45,678 nt of DNA from an uncultured Eubacteriales bacterium (GCA_900316615.1 ONDU01000023.1:1-45678), one strand, 5' to 3'. Numbered from the stretch's first letter, positions 1 through 9,169 are shown. The notes: a model not told the origin generated them from the letters alone. Numbers and translations are program-made.

Positions 1-38
1 TTAGCTTGTCAGTACTAATAGGTCGGAAGCTTGACCAC
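1..38 (+). rRNA. 23S rRNA, 3' end (partial)
   Basis: The first bases contain the conserved 3'-terminal segment of bacterial 23S rRNA (GTCAGTACTAATAGGTCG followed by CTTGACCA). Only the tail of the gene is inside the window and the exact mature end is approximate. No sequence resembling a 5S rRNA follows before the terminator at about 117-149. Confidence 0.9.
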
Positions 39-116
39 AGTTTATTTGGTTTAGCTGAACTTCTTTTCTGTTATTTCTTTATTCAGTTTTTAGGGTGCAT
101 AAATGATTTGCATTAC

Positions 117-149
117 ACTCCGAGCTTTGAGGCTTCGGAGTTTTTTATT
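117..149 (+). terminator. Intrinsic terminator of the rRNA operon
   Basis: A GC-rich stem (CTCCGAGC pairing with GCTTCGGAG, one bulged base) is followed directly by TTTTTTATTT. It lies about 80 bases after the 23S end and before tRNA-Arg, so the rRNA transcript probably ends here without a 5S gene. Confidence 0.75.
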
Positions 150-164
150 TGTCTGAACTTAAAA

Positions 165-253
165 GCCATAAAGTTTAGGTCAAGCCTTTTCAAAGGCTTG
201 CGGGTCGAGGGCAGAGCCCTCGGCAGGATTTTTAAGGGTGAAACCCTTAAACT
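165..253 (+). repeat. Family A hairpin-chain repeat, copy A1
   Basis: This copy starts with the family head ATAAAGTTTAGGTCAAG and continues as three hairpins: a 9-bp stem CAAGCCTTT with a 2-nt loop, a 7-bp stem CGAGGGC with loop AGA, and a 9-bp stem TTTAAGGGT with loop GAA. The same head and modules occur at 15471-15580, 24095-24178, 35688-35805 and 40979-41107. Here it sits between the rRNA terminator and the tRNA gene. Confidence 0.85.
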
Positions 254-339
254 CAAATTATTTAAAATAAAAAATGAAAAAAGTATTGATTTTTTTGCAT
301 AGTTATGTTATTATACTATGGCAGTCAGAAAACTGATTT

Positions 340-416
340 GCGCTGATAGCTCAGCTGGATAGAGTGACTGGCTACGAACCAGTAGGTCGGGGGTTCGAGT
401 CCCTTTCAGCGCGCCA
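340..416 (+). tRNA. tRNA-Arg (anticodon ACG)
   Basis: A full 77-nt cloverleaf can be drawn. The acceptor arm GCGCTGA (340-346) pairs with TCAGCGC (406-412), the anticodon stem ACTGG/CCAGT encloses loop CTACGAA with anticodon ACG, and the T-arm carries GGTTCGAGTCC. The discriminator is G413 and CCA is encoded at 414-416. It decodes CGN arginine codons. No second copy of its 3' end was seen further along, so there is no evidence that it is an element attachment site. Confidence 0.95.
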
Positions 417-901
417 GAGTTATAGCGATAGGCGAGAAATGTAAATTTTCTTGCCTGATTGCTGTAATTCAGTTTAGATTGTTCAGTAACATAATAAATT
501 TAACCTGCTCAAAGGTTCGTGCTAAGGTCAGCTCGCACAATACAGCGACTTATGAGTTTTGCACACAGGATTTAATTTAAGAATAAAAAACAAAAGCAAA
601 GTCCGTATAACCCTAAGACGCTAAAAGAGTAAATACGAACTTTGCTCACTTATATAAAACCATGCAGAATGTAGATACGTAAATACAGAGCATACATAGC
701 GTTCACAAATTATTCGAGTTTGTGTGTAACTCTAATAGCGTATGTCTGTTGTCTGTTTGCCGACATTCAGCAGGCTGTGGATGCTTTGTTTTCCATTCAC
801 TGAATATTGTATATTCTCTATGGTGGAAAGTCAGCTGTTTTTTTCTTGATTGCAGTTTTTTTAATTTAATAGTATTATTAAGTAGTATTCTGTTTCTTAA
901 A
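417..901. other. Intergenic stretch with hairpins, no recognisable gene
   Basis: About 485 bases without a convincing reading frame. A hairpin at 596-645 has near-perfect arms (GCAAAGTCCGTAT against ATACGAACTTTGC, one mismatch) and a 24-nt loop. A smaller one pairs CACAAA with TTTGTG around 700-720. Neither has a T-tract. The stretch lies between tRNA-Arg and a decayed mobile-element gene and is probably remnant DNA or an unrecognised structured RNA. Confidence 0.4.
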
Positions 902-952
902 AAAGAATGTTCTCAAAACTGACATCAGTCAGTCGGGAACATTCTTTCTTAT
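902..952. terminator. Bidirectional terminator-like hairpin
   Basis: An 11-bp perfect stem (AAAGAATGTTC with GAACATTCTTT) holds a small inner ACTG/CAGT stem. It is flanked by an A-tract on the left and a T-rich tract on the right. It lies just past the stop of the minus-strand pseudogene at 958 and would end transcription of that relic. Confidence 0.65.
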
Positions 953-957
953 CTTTA

Positions 958-1393
958 TTAAATAAAATTTAATAAAAAACAAGTTTTCCTTTTCAGTAAC
1001 AGAATGATGATGACCATCAGCTCAACAATAATTACACCTGAAACTAAATCTATTACAATAACCACTGTGTTATTGCTTTCTGATGATGTTGACCGAACAG
1101 CAGAAATTGGAATTTCTGTAACAAAAGAAGTTGCAACATTTTGTTCAGAATAAAAAGAATTTTCTACAATACTTGTTGCGTAAGCATAGTTCTTATTTTC
1201 GATTTTGTGAATAAAATCTATAACATCACCCTGATACTTCTTTTGAGTTACACACCCACCCACGCTCATCAGGATAGATAATCAGACTGTCGTGCTGTTG
1301 GCACTTATAGTAATTATTTTTGAACTCTGTACCGTTATTACCGACAAAGCCTTTGATAGTTTTGGTTCGTACACTATTTATCAGCATTTTCAT
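958..1393 (-). pseudogene. Frameshifted fragment of a CHC2-type primase-like protein of a mobile element
   Basis: Two minus-strand frames join into one zinc-finger-like segment. The upstream frame from 1393 reads YYKCQQHDSLIIYPDERGWV then CNSKEVSG and stops. The downstream frame carries on as GDVIDFIHKIENKNYAYA. The order (C-x2-H, a bulge, then C, then GDVIDF) is what the N-terminal CHC2-like region of conjugative-element primases looks like. One extra G in the GGG run near 1230 explains the break. The part after residue ~40 of the downstream frame turns into a single hydrophobic helix ending LLLKRK, unlike a primase, so a deletion or fusion is likely too. The upstream frame stays open to about 1508 without a clear start. 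The family call is by eye. It suggests that an integrated element once lay beside tRNA-Arg. Confidence 0.5.
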
Positions 1394-1435
1394 CTGTGAT
1401 AGGGTAGCGGTCTTTCCGCTAAGCGGGATATGAAC

Positions 1436-1479
1436 ATAACAGGCAGATACTTCATTTATAAGAGGTATCTGCCTGTTAT
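1436..1479. repeat. 15-bp perfect inverted repeat upstream of the Wadjet operon
   Basis: ATAACAGGCAGATAC (1436-1450) is the exact reverse complement of 1465-1479, with a 14-nt loop and no T-tract. It lies about 50 bases before the jet promoter. It could be an operator, an element end or an unusual terminator; the sequence does not decide. Confidence 0.6.
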
Positions 1480-1531
1480 CATTATAATAGTGTCTAATCC
1501 CCTATAATATGCCTTCCTTGTTGAAAATAAC

Positions 1532-1560
1532 TTGCTTTTTCGACCAAATTATGCTACAAT
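1532..1560 (+). promoter_or_regulatory. Sigma-A type promoter of the jet operon
   Basis: TTGCTT (1532-1537) and TACAAT (1555-1560) are separated by exactly 17 bases. The likely start at about 1567 gives a short leader to the first jet codon at 1600. It is the only good promoter seen before the four overlapping genes. Confidence 0.6.
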
Positions 1561-1599
1561 ATATATACTATTTTATATTTAAGGCATAGGTGGCAATGT

Positions 1600-2622
1600 A
1601 TGAGCAAGAATGGTAATATGCTATATAAAACATTGCAGGATTATCCTCGGAAACGGATTACATTAGAGGAGCTGAACCAACTATGTGGGAATCACGAACA
1701 GTTAACAGAACAGATAATGAAACTTACCGCACAGGGTGTTTTAGTTCCTGTAAAAAGCAGTGGAACAAACGGCAACCTGAAAACACCGTTGTATATGCGA
1801 TATACGATATGCATGGAAAGCAGCGTACAAATATCGACTGATGAGATCAATGCTCTTCATCCACGACTATCAGCAAACGGATATCTGCTTCGTAACCGAG
1901 TACAATTCGTTAATAACAGGGAGTTTTTGTTCTGCTTGAGTGAATGGCTGACGAATCATGAAGATCATGATATAATGTCCAGACGTGAACGCTCTTTTTC
2001 TATATTTGGTGATGAAAAAGCATTGGACAATCATTTAAGGCTGTTAGAATGTATGGGTATCTCTGACGATATGCTTGGTTTTTATGAAACACCGGAGCAA
2101 TGCTTTTCCGATTATATTCCTGTCCGTAAAAATAGAATGACATTGCTAATCTGTGAAAATAAGGATATCTGGTTCAATATCCGACGTTTGATGTATGAAT
2201 CTGGAACTCGTTCGTTATTCGGCACACGATTCGATGGTGTGATATTTGGTCAAGGAAATGACATCACAGGAAAAGATAAATTCCGTTCCTATGCACAGTA
2301 TTTAGGGGCAGATGATGTTAGCTTTCTGTATTGCGGAGATATCGACAGAGCTGGTTTCGATATTTTTCTGCGCCTTTGCAAGGCGGCAGAAATGCTTCAT
2401 ATCGAATTATTTCTTCCGGCATATCAAAAAATGATGGAACTGAGTCGTAATATTCAACTTCCTGACAGTGACGACGGAAGATGTATCATGCCCGAAATGT
2501 CCGAAATTCTGCCTTTGTTTACGGTTGATGAGCAGGAACAAATCACAAAGATACTTGAAGATAATAAACGATTGCCACAGGAGATACTCTCATATCCTGT
2601 ACTGGCAAATTATATGAGGTAA
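1600..2622 (+). CDS. jetD: Wadjet defence protein JetD, Toprim-like (DUF2220)
   Basis: This 340-aa protein matches the Wadjet nuclease subunit JetD. In the C-terminal half, an acidic residue in LLICENKD (about residue 185) and GDIDRAGFDIF (about 244-254) form the Glu and Asp-x-Asp pattern of a Toprim fold, as in topoisomerase VI-related DUF2220 domains. The N-terminal ~170 residues fit the winged-helix/DUF3322-like arm. In characterised Wadjet systems JetD cleaves closed circular DNA after the SMC motor has extruded it. It is first in the operon, ahead of jetA by 4 bases, whereas classical type I systems place it last. The start at 1600 follows an AGGTGG-like site. The catalytic residues are present, so it is probably active. 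Confidence 0.85.
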   Translation: MSKNGNMLYKTLQDYPRKRITLEELNQLCGNHEQLTEQIMKLTAQGVLVPVKSSGTNGNLKTPLYMRYTICMESSVQISTDEINALHPRLSANGYLLRNRVQFVNNREFLFCLSEWLTNHEDHDIMSRRERSFSIFGDEKALDNHLRLLECMGISDDMLGFYETPEQCFSDYIPVRKNRMTLLICENKDIWFNIRRLMYESGTRSLFGTRFDGVIFGQGNDITGKDKFRSYAQYLGADDVSFLYCGDIDRAGFDIFLRLCKAAEMLHIELFLPAYQKMMELSRNIQLPDSDDGRCIMPEMSEILPLFTVDEQEQITKILEDNKRLPQEILSYPVLANYMR

Positions 2623-2626
2623 TATC

Positions 2627-4153
2627 ATGATTTCAGCAGAATCCAAAGAATTATTACAGGATTTTGAAAAACGTATGCGATTCGTGAATCTGATAAAATA
2701 CTGGCTGCAAAGAAGCAAACCCACAGAGATCCGAGAACTCTTGCATAACGATGATGACAAAACAGATAATCTGATACTCATGATAATGGTCTTTATCATG
2801 GACAGTACACTCCGCTACGGCGAACGCTGTACCAAGCAGGATATCGCAGCATTTTTGCGTGAATTAGCCGATGTTTATGGATATGAATCGGAATCTGCAA
2901 AGATACTGACCGATTATATCGTAACTGATGTACTGCAAGGCGGCGGAAAGGTTCGCAGATTCGATACATTTGACAGCCATGAGGAAGAATTCTGTGAGCA
3001 AGGTTCTTTGATTCTGATTGAACAGCAAAGTGGAAGCTATGTCCTGACAAATGAAGCATACGAATTCCTTTTCAGAACAAAGGAGATTGACAGCGAATTA
3101 GATTTTTCAGTCAATCGTTTCAAATTACAGGAATTCATTAAGCGTGGCAACTATGGGAAAGCACTTCGTGAAAGCCGTGAATTAGTCAGCCGAGTTAGGA
3201 ATCTGAAAACGAGAATGGATGACTTCATGCTTAGGTGCAGAACCAATATCTCCGAGGTTTCGATTGATGAATATGAAGAGATCGTCACTCAGGTAAAAGA
3301 TTCCTTTGAGGACGAAAATAAACAGCTCGGTGATATACGCACACTTATATCGGCTAAGTGGCAGGCGATCGCAGATGCTGAAATCAAAAAAGACGAAAAT
3401 ATAGGTCAGACAGAACAGGAGATTCGTGAAATCCTCGAAAACATTGATATTGTGATTAGTGAGCAAAGCCGTGTATTCAATCAGAAATTCACACTATCCG
3501 AACTGTATGCCGAGCTGTTGGATGACAGTTTCTCTTACTTGCAGGTTGGGCGATTTGATCTTGAACATGAGTTATTGCTTCCATTGCAGAAAATGCACCT
3601 GAAGGATTCTAAAAATGTCGGAAAACTGTTTGCTCCGCTTTACCACCCCTCATTTCCGCACCTGTTTGGTCTTGATTTCTTCTACGGAAGGCAAAATGCG
3701 ATAAGAGAGAGCAACAGAGATGACAGTATTTATATCACAAGCGAAGATACTGCCGAAAATGTGGCAGATATCAGAAATAAAAGATATGTTTCTATTATTA
3801 TGGGACTATTGTCTTATGCGGAAAACAAATCTGTTTTTTGTTTCAGTGAATATCTTGGATCCGTACCAAAGAAACAGCTACAGGAGCAACTGCAGGAAAA
3901 ATCATTGCCGTATGTTATGTTGAAGCTCTACGGACTTGAGGTACTAGATATTGCAGGTTGGCGTTCAGAACAGCAGGATATCATTGTTCCTGTCGGTGAA
4001 TTTGATCTTTCCTATTGTCTGAGTGAGCTTCCCGAAAAATTGGTACAGATGGATTCTATACATATACAAAAGCTCGATGAAGTTATCACTTTATCTGATT
4101 ATGCAGGCGGCAGTATCAAAATAAATGATTTTAAGGTCGAGGTGAGAAGATGA
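2627..4153 (+). CDS. jetA: Wadjet defence protein JetA (kleisin-like subunit)
   Basis: This 508-aa soluble protein starts 4 bases after jetD and overlaps jetB by ATGA. The N-terminal ~160 residues look like winged-helix domains (EIRELLHNDDDKT, CTKQDIAAFLREL). The middle (about 190-300) is charged and helical, and the C-terminal part ends in mixed alpha/beta. In Wadjet/MksBEFG complexes the subunit next to the SMC and the small WHD protein is the kleisin MksF/JetA. It does not resemble the type I JetA (DUF3375) by eye, so a type II or III system is more likely (possibly the DUF5716 group, from memory). The function is inferred mainly from position and from the unmistakable jetC and jetD. Confidence 0.75.
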   Translation: MISAESKELLQDFEKRMRFVNLIKYWLQRSKPTEIRELLHNDDDKTDNLILMIMVFIMDSTLRYGERCTKQDIAAFLRELADVYGYESESAKILTDYIVTDVLQGGGKVRRFDTFDSHEEEFCEQGSLILIEQQSGSYVLTNEAYEFLFRTKEIDSELDFSVNRFKLQEFIKRGNYGKALRESRELVSRVRNLKTRMDDFMLRCRTNISEVSIDEYEEIVTQVKDSFEDENKQLGDIRTLISAKWQAIADAEIKKDENIGQTEQEIREILENIDIVISEQSRVFNQKFTLSELYAELLDDSFSYLQVGRFDLEHELLLPLQKMHLKDSKNVGKLFAPLYHPSFPHLFGLDFFYGRQNAIRESNRDDSIYITSEDTAENVADIRNKRYVSIIMGLLSYAENKSVFCFSEYLGSVPKKQLQEQLQEKSLPYVMLKLYGLEVLDIAGWRSEQQDIIVPVGEFDLSYCLSELPEKLVQMDSIHIQKLDEVITLSDYAGGSIKINDFKVEVRR

Positions 4154-4842
4154 AACCCGAAAGTCTGAAACTGTTTGCAAAACTAATGGAAAAGGGATAC
4201 ATTACCCGTGAACAGGAACCGGCATATTATGAGTATTACAATGATACGGAAATTGCTTCTGAGCTTGCGGTCATGGAGCAGGAACTTGATTTCACGCTTT
4301 ACAGAACAAACGGCAGGCTTTATCTTCTGCCGAATCCAAGCAATGAACTATTCTCGCAGGTTAACAGTGATTTTCGCCGCAGTGTCGGCAATGAAAAGCT
4401 GGAAGAACTATATTTACTGAATTATATGGCGATTTTTCTTTTACATGAGTTTTATGGCGGAAAAGGAAATACGCTTCAAACAAGATATTATATCAAAGAG
4501 TCGGATTTTCTCTGTGAATTTACACAACATTGCGAGCAGGTGCGATCAGAAGGAGAAATGCTGAAAAATGCATCTGCACAGTACAGTATTGATTTTCTGC
4601 GTCTTGCTGACAACTGGCTTGCTAAGCGTGGCGATGACTCTAACTCTGTGGATACCAAGCACGGTTGTTTTATGAAGATTATCAGAAAATTCCGTGATGA
4701 AGAGCTGCTGTATGATGCGGACGGTGTGTGGAAACCGACGGTCAAACTGAATGACCTGATGCCATATTATTTATCGCAGAACCGCATCTCTGAAATACAT
4801 TCTATTCTGGAAGGAGGACAGTCAGATGCCGGCGATTCGTAA
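4150..4842 (+). CDS. jetB: Wadjet defence protein JetB (small winged-helix subunit)
   Basis: A 230-aa protein that overlaps jetA by 4 bases and jetC by 17, showing tight translational coupling. It has no signal peptide or membrane segment. The pattern of a short N-terminal helical domain, a central LLNYMAIFLLHEFYG helix and a basic/acidic C-terminal winged-helix region (FMKIIRKFRDEELLYD) fits the MksE/JetB role of bridging kleisin and SMC heads. It probably belongs to the JetB group of non-type-I systems (DUF6063-like, from memory). The assignment rests on size, order and coupling. Confidence 0.75.
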   Translation: MKPESLKLFAKLMEKGYITREQEPAYYEYYNDTEIASELAVMEQELDFTLYRTNGRLYLLPNPSNELFSQVNSDFRRSVGNEKLEELYLLNYMAIFLLHEFYGGKGNTLQTRYYIKESDFLCEFTQHCEQVRSEGEMLKNASAQYSIDFLRLADNWLAKRGDDSNSVDTKHGCFMKIIRKFRDEELLYDADGVWKPTVKLNDLMPYYLSQNRISEIHSILEGGQSDAGDS

Positions 4843-7800
4843 AATAAGAATTGCAAATTTCAGATTCAATGACGGTGCAAAGCTTATCCCCGACGAGATA
4901 TTCTGTACCGAGAATGCTGACGGAAAACCTATTGACACTTTGCTGAATCTGGATAACGGTGGAGGCAAGTCTGTAATCGTTCAGCTCTTGCTTCAGCCGG
5001 TTTGCCCGAAAGCAAAGGTTCAGAATCGAAGTATCAGCGATTATTTTCAGAAAGGCACTGACCATGCGTTTGTACTGATAGAATGGGCGTTGGACGGCTC
5101 CTCAAACAGCCTGCTGACCGGTATTGCTCTGGCTGCAAGCACGACAGCGGATGATGAAAATGAAAACAAAACCGTTCGCTACTACACGTTTATGCATGAT
5201 TACACAAGAACCGGTGATAGGCTTAATCTTATAAATCTTCCCCTTACCGAGCACACAGGCAATCATATCCGCCCGATGTCCTTTGATGATCTGCGCAAAT
5301 ATCTGCAAAAAAGAAAGGTCGAATATTATCCTTCCGATTCGTTGCACCGATATCAAAAACGCTTAGAGGAATACGGTATTTTTCATACTGAATGGAAAAA
5401 TATCCTTGTGCGTATCAATGAAGTGGAAGGCGGTATTACCAAATTCTTTGAGGAATACAGAACAGCTGACCGGCTACTTGACAAGTTTATCATTCCGGGT
5501 GTGATGCCGAATGACAATGCTGCTGCAGAAGAACTTGAAGAAATGTTCATTAATTATGCAGACAGCTATGCCGGACAGGAAAAGAATCTTCGCTTGCAGT
5601 CGCAGATAAAAGATTTTACCGAAAAACTGCAAGGGATTCTTCCCTTGATGAAAGATATGTGGGATGCCGAAGATCAAAGGATACAGGCGATACGTATGTT
5701 GGCAGATCATTTATTCACACTTGAACATAGGATTAAACTGGATACAGAAAAACAGGAACAGCTTGAAAAGGAGATATCCGATTTAAAGGCAAAACTGCAT
5801 CATATCAAAGCTGAAAAAGCATCGGAGGCATTTTATCTTGCACAGGAGAGCTTTGATAAGTCAGCAGCACGGCTTACAGAATGTAAGCAGAAAAAAGAAG
5901 ATGCTGAAAGCCGGTGTGATAAATTCGCACATATGGTTACGGTTCTGAATGCAGCCAGAGAGTACGCTGAACTGCTTGAGCAGCAAAACGCTGAGAAAGC
6001 ATTGGTTGCACAAATCAGAGTGTTTGACCAGGGAACACAGGATTCCCGTATTCTTTCTTTGAAGTATTCACTGTCTTTGCTAGCAGAAGAGCTGATACAG
6101 CAGACGAAAGTCGAATTGAGCCAGAAAGAAGCAACCAAAAAAGAACAATCTGATGCACTCAATAATATACAGGAAAATATAAAGAAGCTCACTGAGCAGC
6201 ACACTAATAAAAACAATAGCTTGAATCAGTCAAAAGGACGCAAAGAATATCTGTTAGAACAGATTAACAAGGTTTTAGCAGCACTTGCTTTGCATATCAC
6301 CGTTATGCTTGACGGAAGTTATTCTAAGGAGGATATAGAAAATATCCGTACAAGTTATGAAAAGCAGATAAAACTTGCCAATGAGCAGGTAGAAAGCTGT
6401 AAGAAAGAGGAAACTAATTTTGAGCTGGAACTTGAAAAGCAAGCTCAAGAGCGAGTTAAGCTTCAACGCTCTCAGGCAGAATTTACAGCTGATTTGAAGC
6501 AGAAGGAATCTGCACTTGGAGCGTACAGCCAAGCATACAGTGCAGTTATTACCGTATTGGAGCATCTATCAATACCTGAGAGCAGATTGTTTACTGATGA
6601 ACCGATGTCAAGCCTTCACAGCATACTCGAAAAGCTGAGAGAAAAACTAAGACAGACTGAGCGTTCGGAAGAATTGCTCAAAGAGCAGGTACGGTGTATC
6701 GAAGCAGGTCAGCTTCATCTATCCAAAACAGTGGTCAGCTTTTTGCAGGAAATTGGTATCGCTTATCAAACAGGTGAACAGTACCTTAACTTACAAAATG
6801 CGAAGATACGAGAGGATATTCTTTCTGTCAATCCGCTTGTTGCTTATTCTGTGATAGTTGATTCTGAAAGAGAGAAGGAAAAACTGCTGTCGCAATCAGT
6901 GGATTCATGGTTGGAAGCTATTGTCCCGGTATATACACGCTTCGAGATTGCAGATATGGCTGACGGAAAGTGGAACAAGCATGACCATTTCCTTTCTGCA
7001 TTTGATAAAGAATACTTCCATGATGCTTCTGCTTATAAAGAAAATATACAAAACAGACTTGACACAACAGAAGCAGATATTAAAAATATACGGCATCAAA
7101 TCAGTGAGTGGGAATCTGAGAAGAATATCCTGTCGCAGTTCACATATGCAGCCGATTTTGAGCAGCAATTACAGGCAAGTATATCTGCCACCCAAGAGGA
7201 GATTCAGAAAACAAAGGACAAACTATCGGCTCTTGACAGGCGAAAAGATAAGATCAGAGAACGGTTAAAAGAACTCCGTCAGCATAAAGAAAAACAACAG
7301 GAAATCATACACAATACCGAAAAGGATCAGTCTGAATTCAAGCGTATCTGTGAGAATATTATACAATACGAGGATATTAGCAGGCAATTTTCGGAGCTGG
7401 AGGCTAAATGCAGACAGCTTTCTCTGCAAATAGATAATATGTGCAAGGAGAAAAGAGAACTTTCTGCTCTGATTACTGAATGTGATGATATTATTAGGCA
7501 GATCAATGATAAGATAAAAGAGTATCAAAATTTGCTGAATGATCTGCAAGACACACCGGTAGCAGAAAAGCTCTCAGAGGATTATTCAGTTATGCTTGCA
7601 GAATACCGACTCTATCAGGAGAATAATTCGGCAAACCGCAAAAAACTACAAGAACATCTGAAAAAGGTTCAGGATATTATCAAAAAAAAAGAAAACTGTA
7701 TTCGTAGATTCCATATCAATCCGGCAGAATACGAAAACACGGAGTATTCTGATGATGCCTACAATCATGCAGAGGAACAGCTTGAACAGGCGAAAGAAGA

Positions 7801-9118
7801 ACATGAACAGGTTTCAAAGCAGTATTCAGAAGCTTCAACTTGCCATACCAGAGCAGAAAGTAAACTGGAGCAGGCTAAGGAAAAACTTGCTGAACTGCAT
7901 ACTGAACTTCTGCCACGTTCCAAAGTCGGTTCTGATTTTGCAAGGCGTATGAAAGAATGCAATGAAAAATTAGGTTCGGCTGAATCAGAGAATAGCGAAT
8001 GTTCAAAAAGACTGAATGATTTAAATGCTGATCGCAAGTATACTGCTAAATATGCAGAGAAATTTACGTTAGAATTATCGGAGTATACGCCGAAGATATC
8101 AGAAGCTCAGCAGGATACGGATAAACTGTGCAATACAATAGAGAATTGCAGTGAACGACTGAAAAAAGCGGAGAGTAATACAAAGAAGTATAACAGCCGT
8201 GAACTCGAACCGTTCAGAGATAAACATACTTTGTTTACTGGAACACTTGACGGCATTTTATCCGTTATTGACAATCATAGTATCACAGGAGATAAATACT
8301 TTACGCTTTATGAGCGAACGGAAGGCGATATCAAACGCTATCATGATCGTATCGTTCAACTTGCTGTTCTGCTTAAAGACGTTGAGGACAGCAGGAAGCA
8401 GCTTGTGGAACATTGCCGCCAGCGTGTTGGACGTTTGTATGAAAATCTGAAGATTTTGTCTAAGAAATCATCCGTACAGATCGGTAACGTCAAAAGACAG
8501 ATGATACGGATTGATCTGCCCGAAATTGAGCCTACAAGTGAGCAACCTTCTGAAAGAATCAATCAGTTTATTACCAAACAAGTAAAAAAGTATCTGTCTG
8601 AACAGGAAACTGCAACGAGAACTCATCACGATAATCTGGAAATCAGGCGGCTTTTAAATTGTTATATCGGCAAGGAGACCATTCCCGTTACTGTATTTAA
8701 GATTGATAAGAATATTCAGAACAGCCGCTATCGTTCATGGCAGGATGCTCTGAAAGCAAATTCAGGCGGAGAACAGTTTGTTGTCTTATTCTCACTTATT
8801 GTATCCGTTATGAATTACACAAGGAGTTTGACAAATAGTCTAAGTTCCACCAGCGGCGTGTTGATTCTCGATAACCCGTTCGGACCGATCTCTTCACCGC
8901 ATCTTCTTGAACCAATGTTCCGTATCGCAAGACATTTCCATATTCAGCTGATATGCCTGACACATCTTGGAACGGCAGCAGTAACAAGCTTATTTAATAT
9001 GGTTTACCAGCTGCGATTCAGGAGTCTTCCGCTCTCAAATGTTGAGATACTTGAATCAGAAGCTAAGCAGCATATGGAACACGCATATTATTTATCTGAG
9101 CAACTATCGCTTTTATAA
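4826..9118 (+). CDS. jetC: Wadjet defence protein JetC, SMC/MukB-like ATPase
   Basis: This 1430-aa SMC-type ATPase is the motor of the system. Walker A is LDNGGGKSVIVQLL (residues about 42-55). Two long coiled-coil arms (about 270-600 and 720-1190) flank a less charged hinge-like part near 620-720. The C-terminal head has the ABC signature NSGGEQ (about 1312-1317), Walker B GVLILDNPFG (about 1344-1353) and a switch histidine in CLTHLG. Known JetABC dimers extrude DNA loops and present small circular DNA to JetD for cutting, which blocks plasmids. The start at 4826 is fixed by AAGGAGG 10 bases upstream inside jetB. The gene is intact and is followed by a strong terminator. Confidence 0.9.
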   Translation: MPAIRKIRIANFRFNDGAKLIPDEIFCTENADGKPIDTLLNLDNGGGKSVIVQLLLQPVCPKAKVQNRSISDYFQKGTDHAFVLIEWALDGSSNSLLTGIALAASTTADDENENKTVRYYTFMHDYTRTGDRLNLINLPLTEHTGNHIRPMSFDDLRKYLQKRKVEYYPSDSLHRYQKRLEEYGIFHTEWKNILVRINEVEGGITKFFEEYRTADRLLDKFIIPGVMPNDNAAAEELEEMFINYADSYAGQEKNLRLQSQIKDFTEKLQGILPLMKDMWDAEDQRIQAIRMLADHLFTLEHRIKLDTEKQEQLEKEISDLKAKLHHIKAEKASEAFYLAQESFDKSAARLTECKQKKEDAESRCDKFAHMVTVLNAAREYAELLEQQNAEKALVAQIRVFDQGTQDSRILSLKYSLSLLAEELIQQTKVELSQKEATKKEQSDALNNIQENIKKLTEQHTNKNNSLNQSKGRKEYLLEQINKVLAALALHITVMLDGSYSKEDIENIRTSYEKQIKLANEQVESCKKEETNFELELEKQAQERVKLQRSQAEFTADLKQKESALGAYSQAYSAVITVLEHLSIPESRLFTDEPMSSLHSILEKLREKLRQTERSEELLKEQVRCIEAGQLHLSKTVVSFLQEIGIAYQTGEQYLNLQNAKIREDILSVNPLVAYSVIVDSEREKEKLLSQSVDSWLEAIVPVYTRFEIADMADGKWNKHDHFLSAFDKEYFHDASAYKENIQNRLDTTEADIKNIRHQISEWESEKNILSQFTYAADFEQQLQASISATQEEIQKTKDKLSALDRRKDKIRERLKELRQHKEKQQEIIHNTEKDQSEFKRICENIIQYEDISRQFSELEAKCRQLSLQIDNMCKEKRELSALITECDDIIRQINDKIKEYQNLLNDLQDTPVAEKLSEDYSVMLAEYRLYQENNSANRKKLQEHLKKVQDIIKKKENCIRRFHINPAEYENTEYSDDAYNHAEEQLEQAKEEHEQVSKQYSEASTCHTRAESKLEQAKEKLAELHTELLPRSKVGSDFARRMKECNEKLGSAESENSECSKRLNDLNADRKYTAKYAEKFTLELSEYTPKISEAQQDTDKLCNTIENCSERLKKAESNTKKYNSRELEPFRDKHTLFTGTLDGILSVIDNHSITGDKYFTLYERTEGDIKRYHDRIVQLAVLLKDVEDSRKQLVEHCRQRVGRLYENLKILSKKSSVQIGNVKRQMIRIDLPEIEPTSEQPSERINQFITKQVKKYLSEQETATRTHHDNLEIRRLLNCYIGKETIPVTVFKIDKNIQNSRYRSWQDALKANSGGEQFVVLFSLIVSVMNYTRSLTNSLSSTSGVLILDNPFGPISSPHLLEPMFRIARHFHIQLICLTHLGTAAVTSLFNMVYQLRFRSLPLSNVEILESEAKQHMEHAYYLSEQLSLL

Positions 9119-9130
9119 ATATTCACAAAA

Positions 9131-9169
9131 GGGCATTGCCAATTATCGGCAATGCCCATATGCTTTTTA
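9131..9169 (+). terminator. Intrinsic terminator of the jet operon
   Basis: A perfect 10-bp stem GGGCATTGCC (9131-9140) pairs with 9148-9157 around a 7-nt loop and is followed after a few bases by CTTTTTATT. It lies 13 bases past the jetC stop and closes the four-gene unit. Confidence 0.85.

Noticed and set aside
340..416. tRNA-Arg 3' end as an attachment site of an integrated island
   Set aside because: No second copy of the tRNA 3' segment was seen between 9.1 and 12.5 kb or elsewhere, and no integrase gene is present.
722..922. A 66-aa plus-strand frame rich in Cys and Phe
   Set aside because: There is no ribosome site, the composition looks like random AT-rich DNA and its end falls in a terminator stem.
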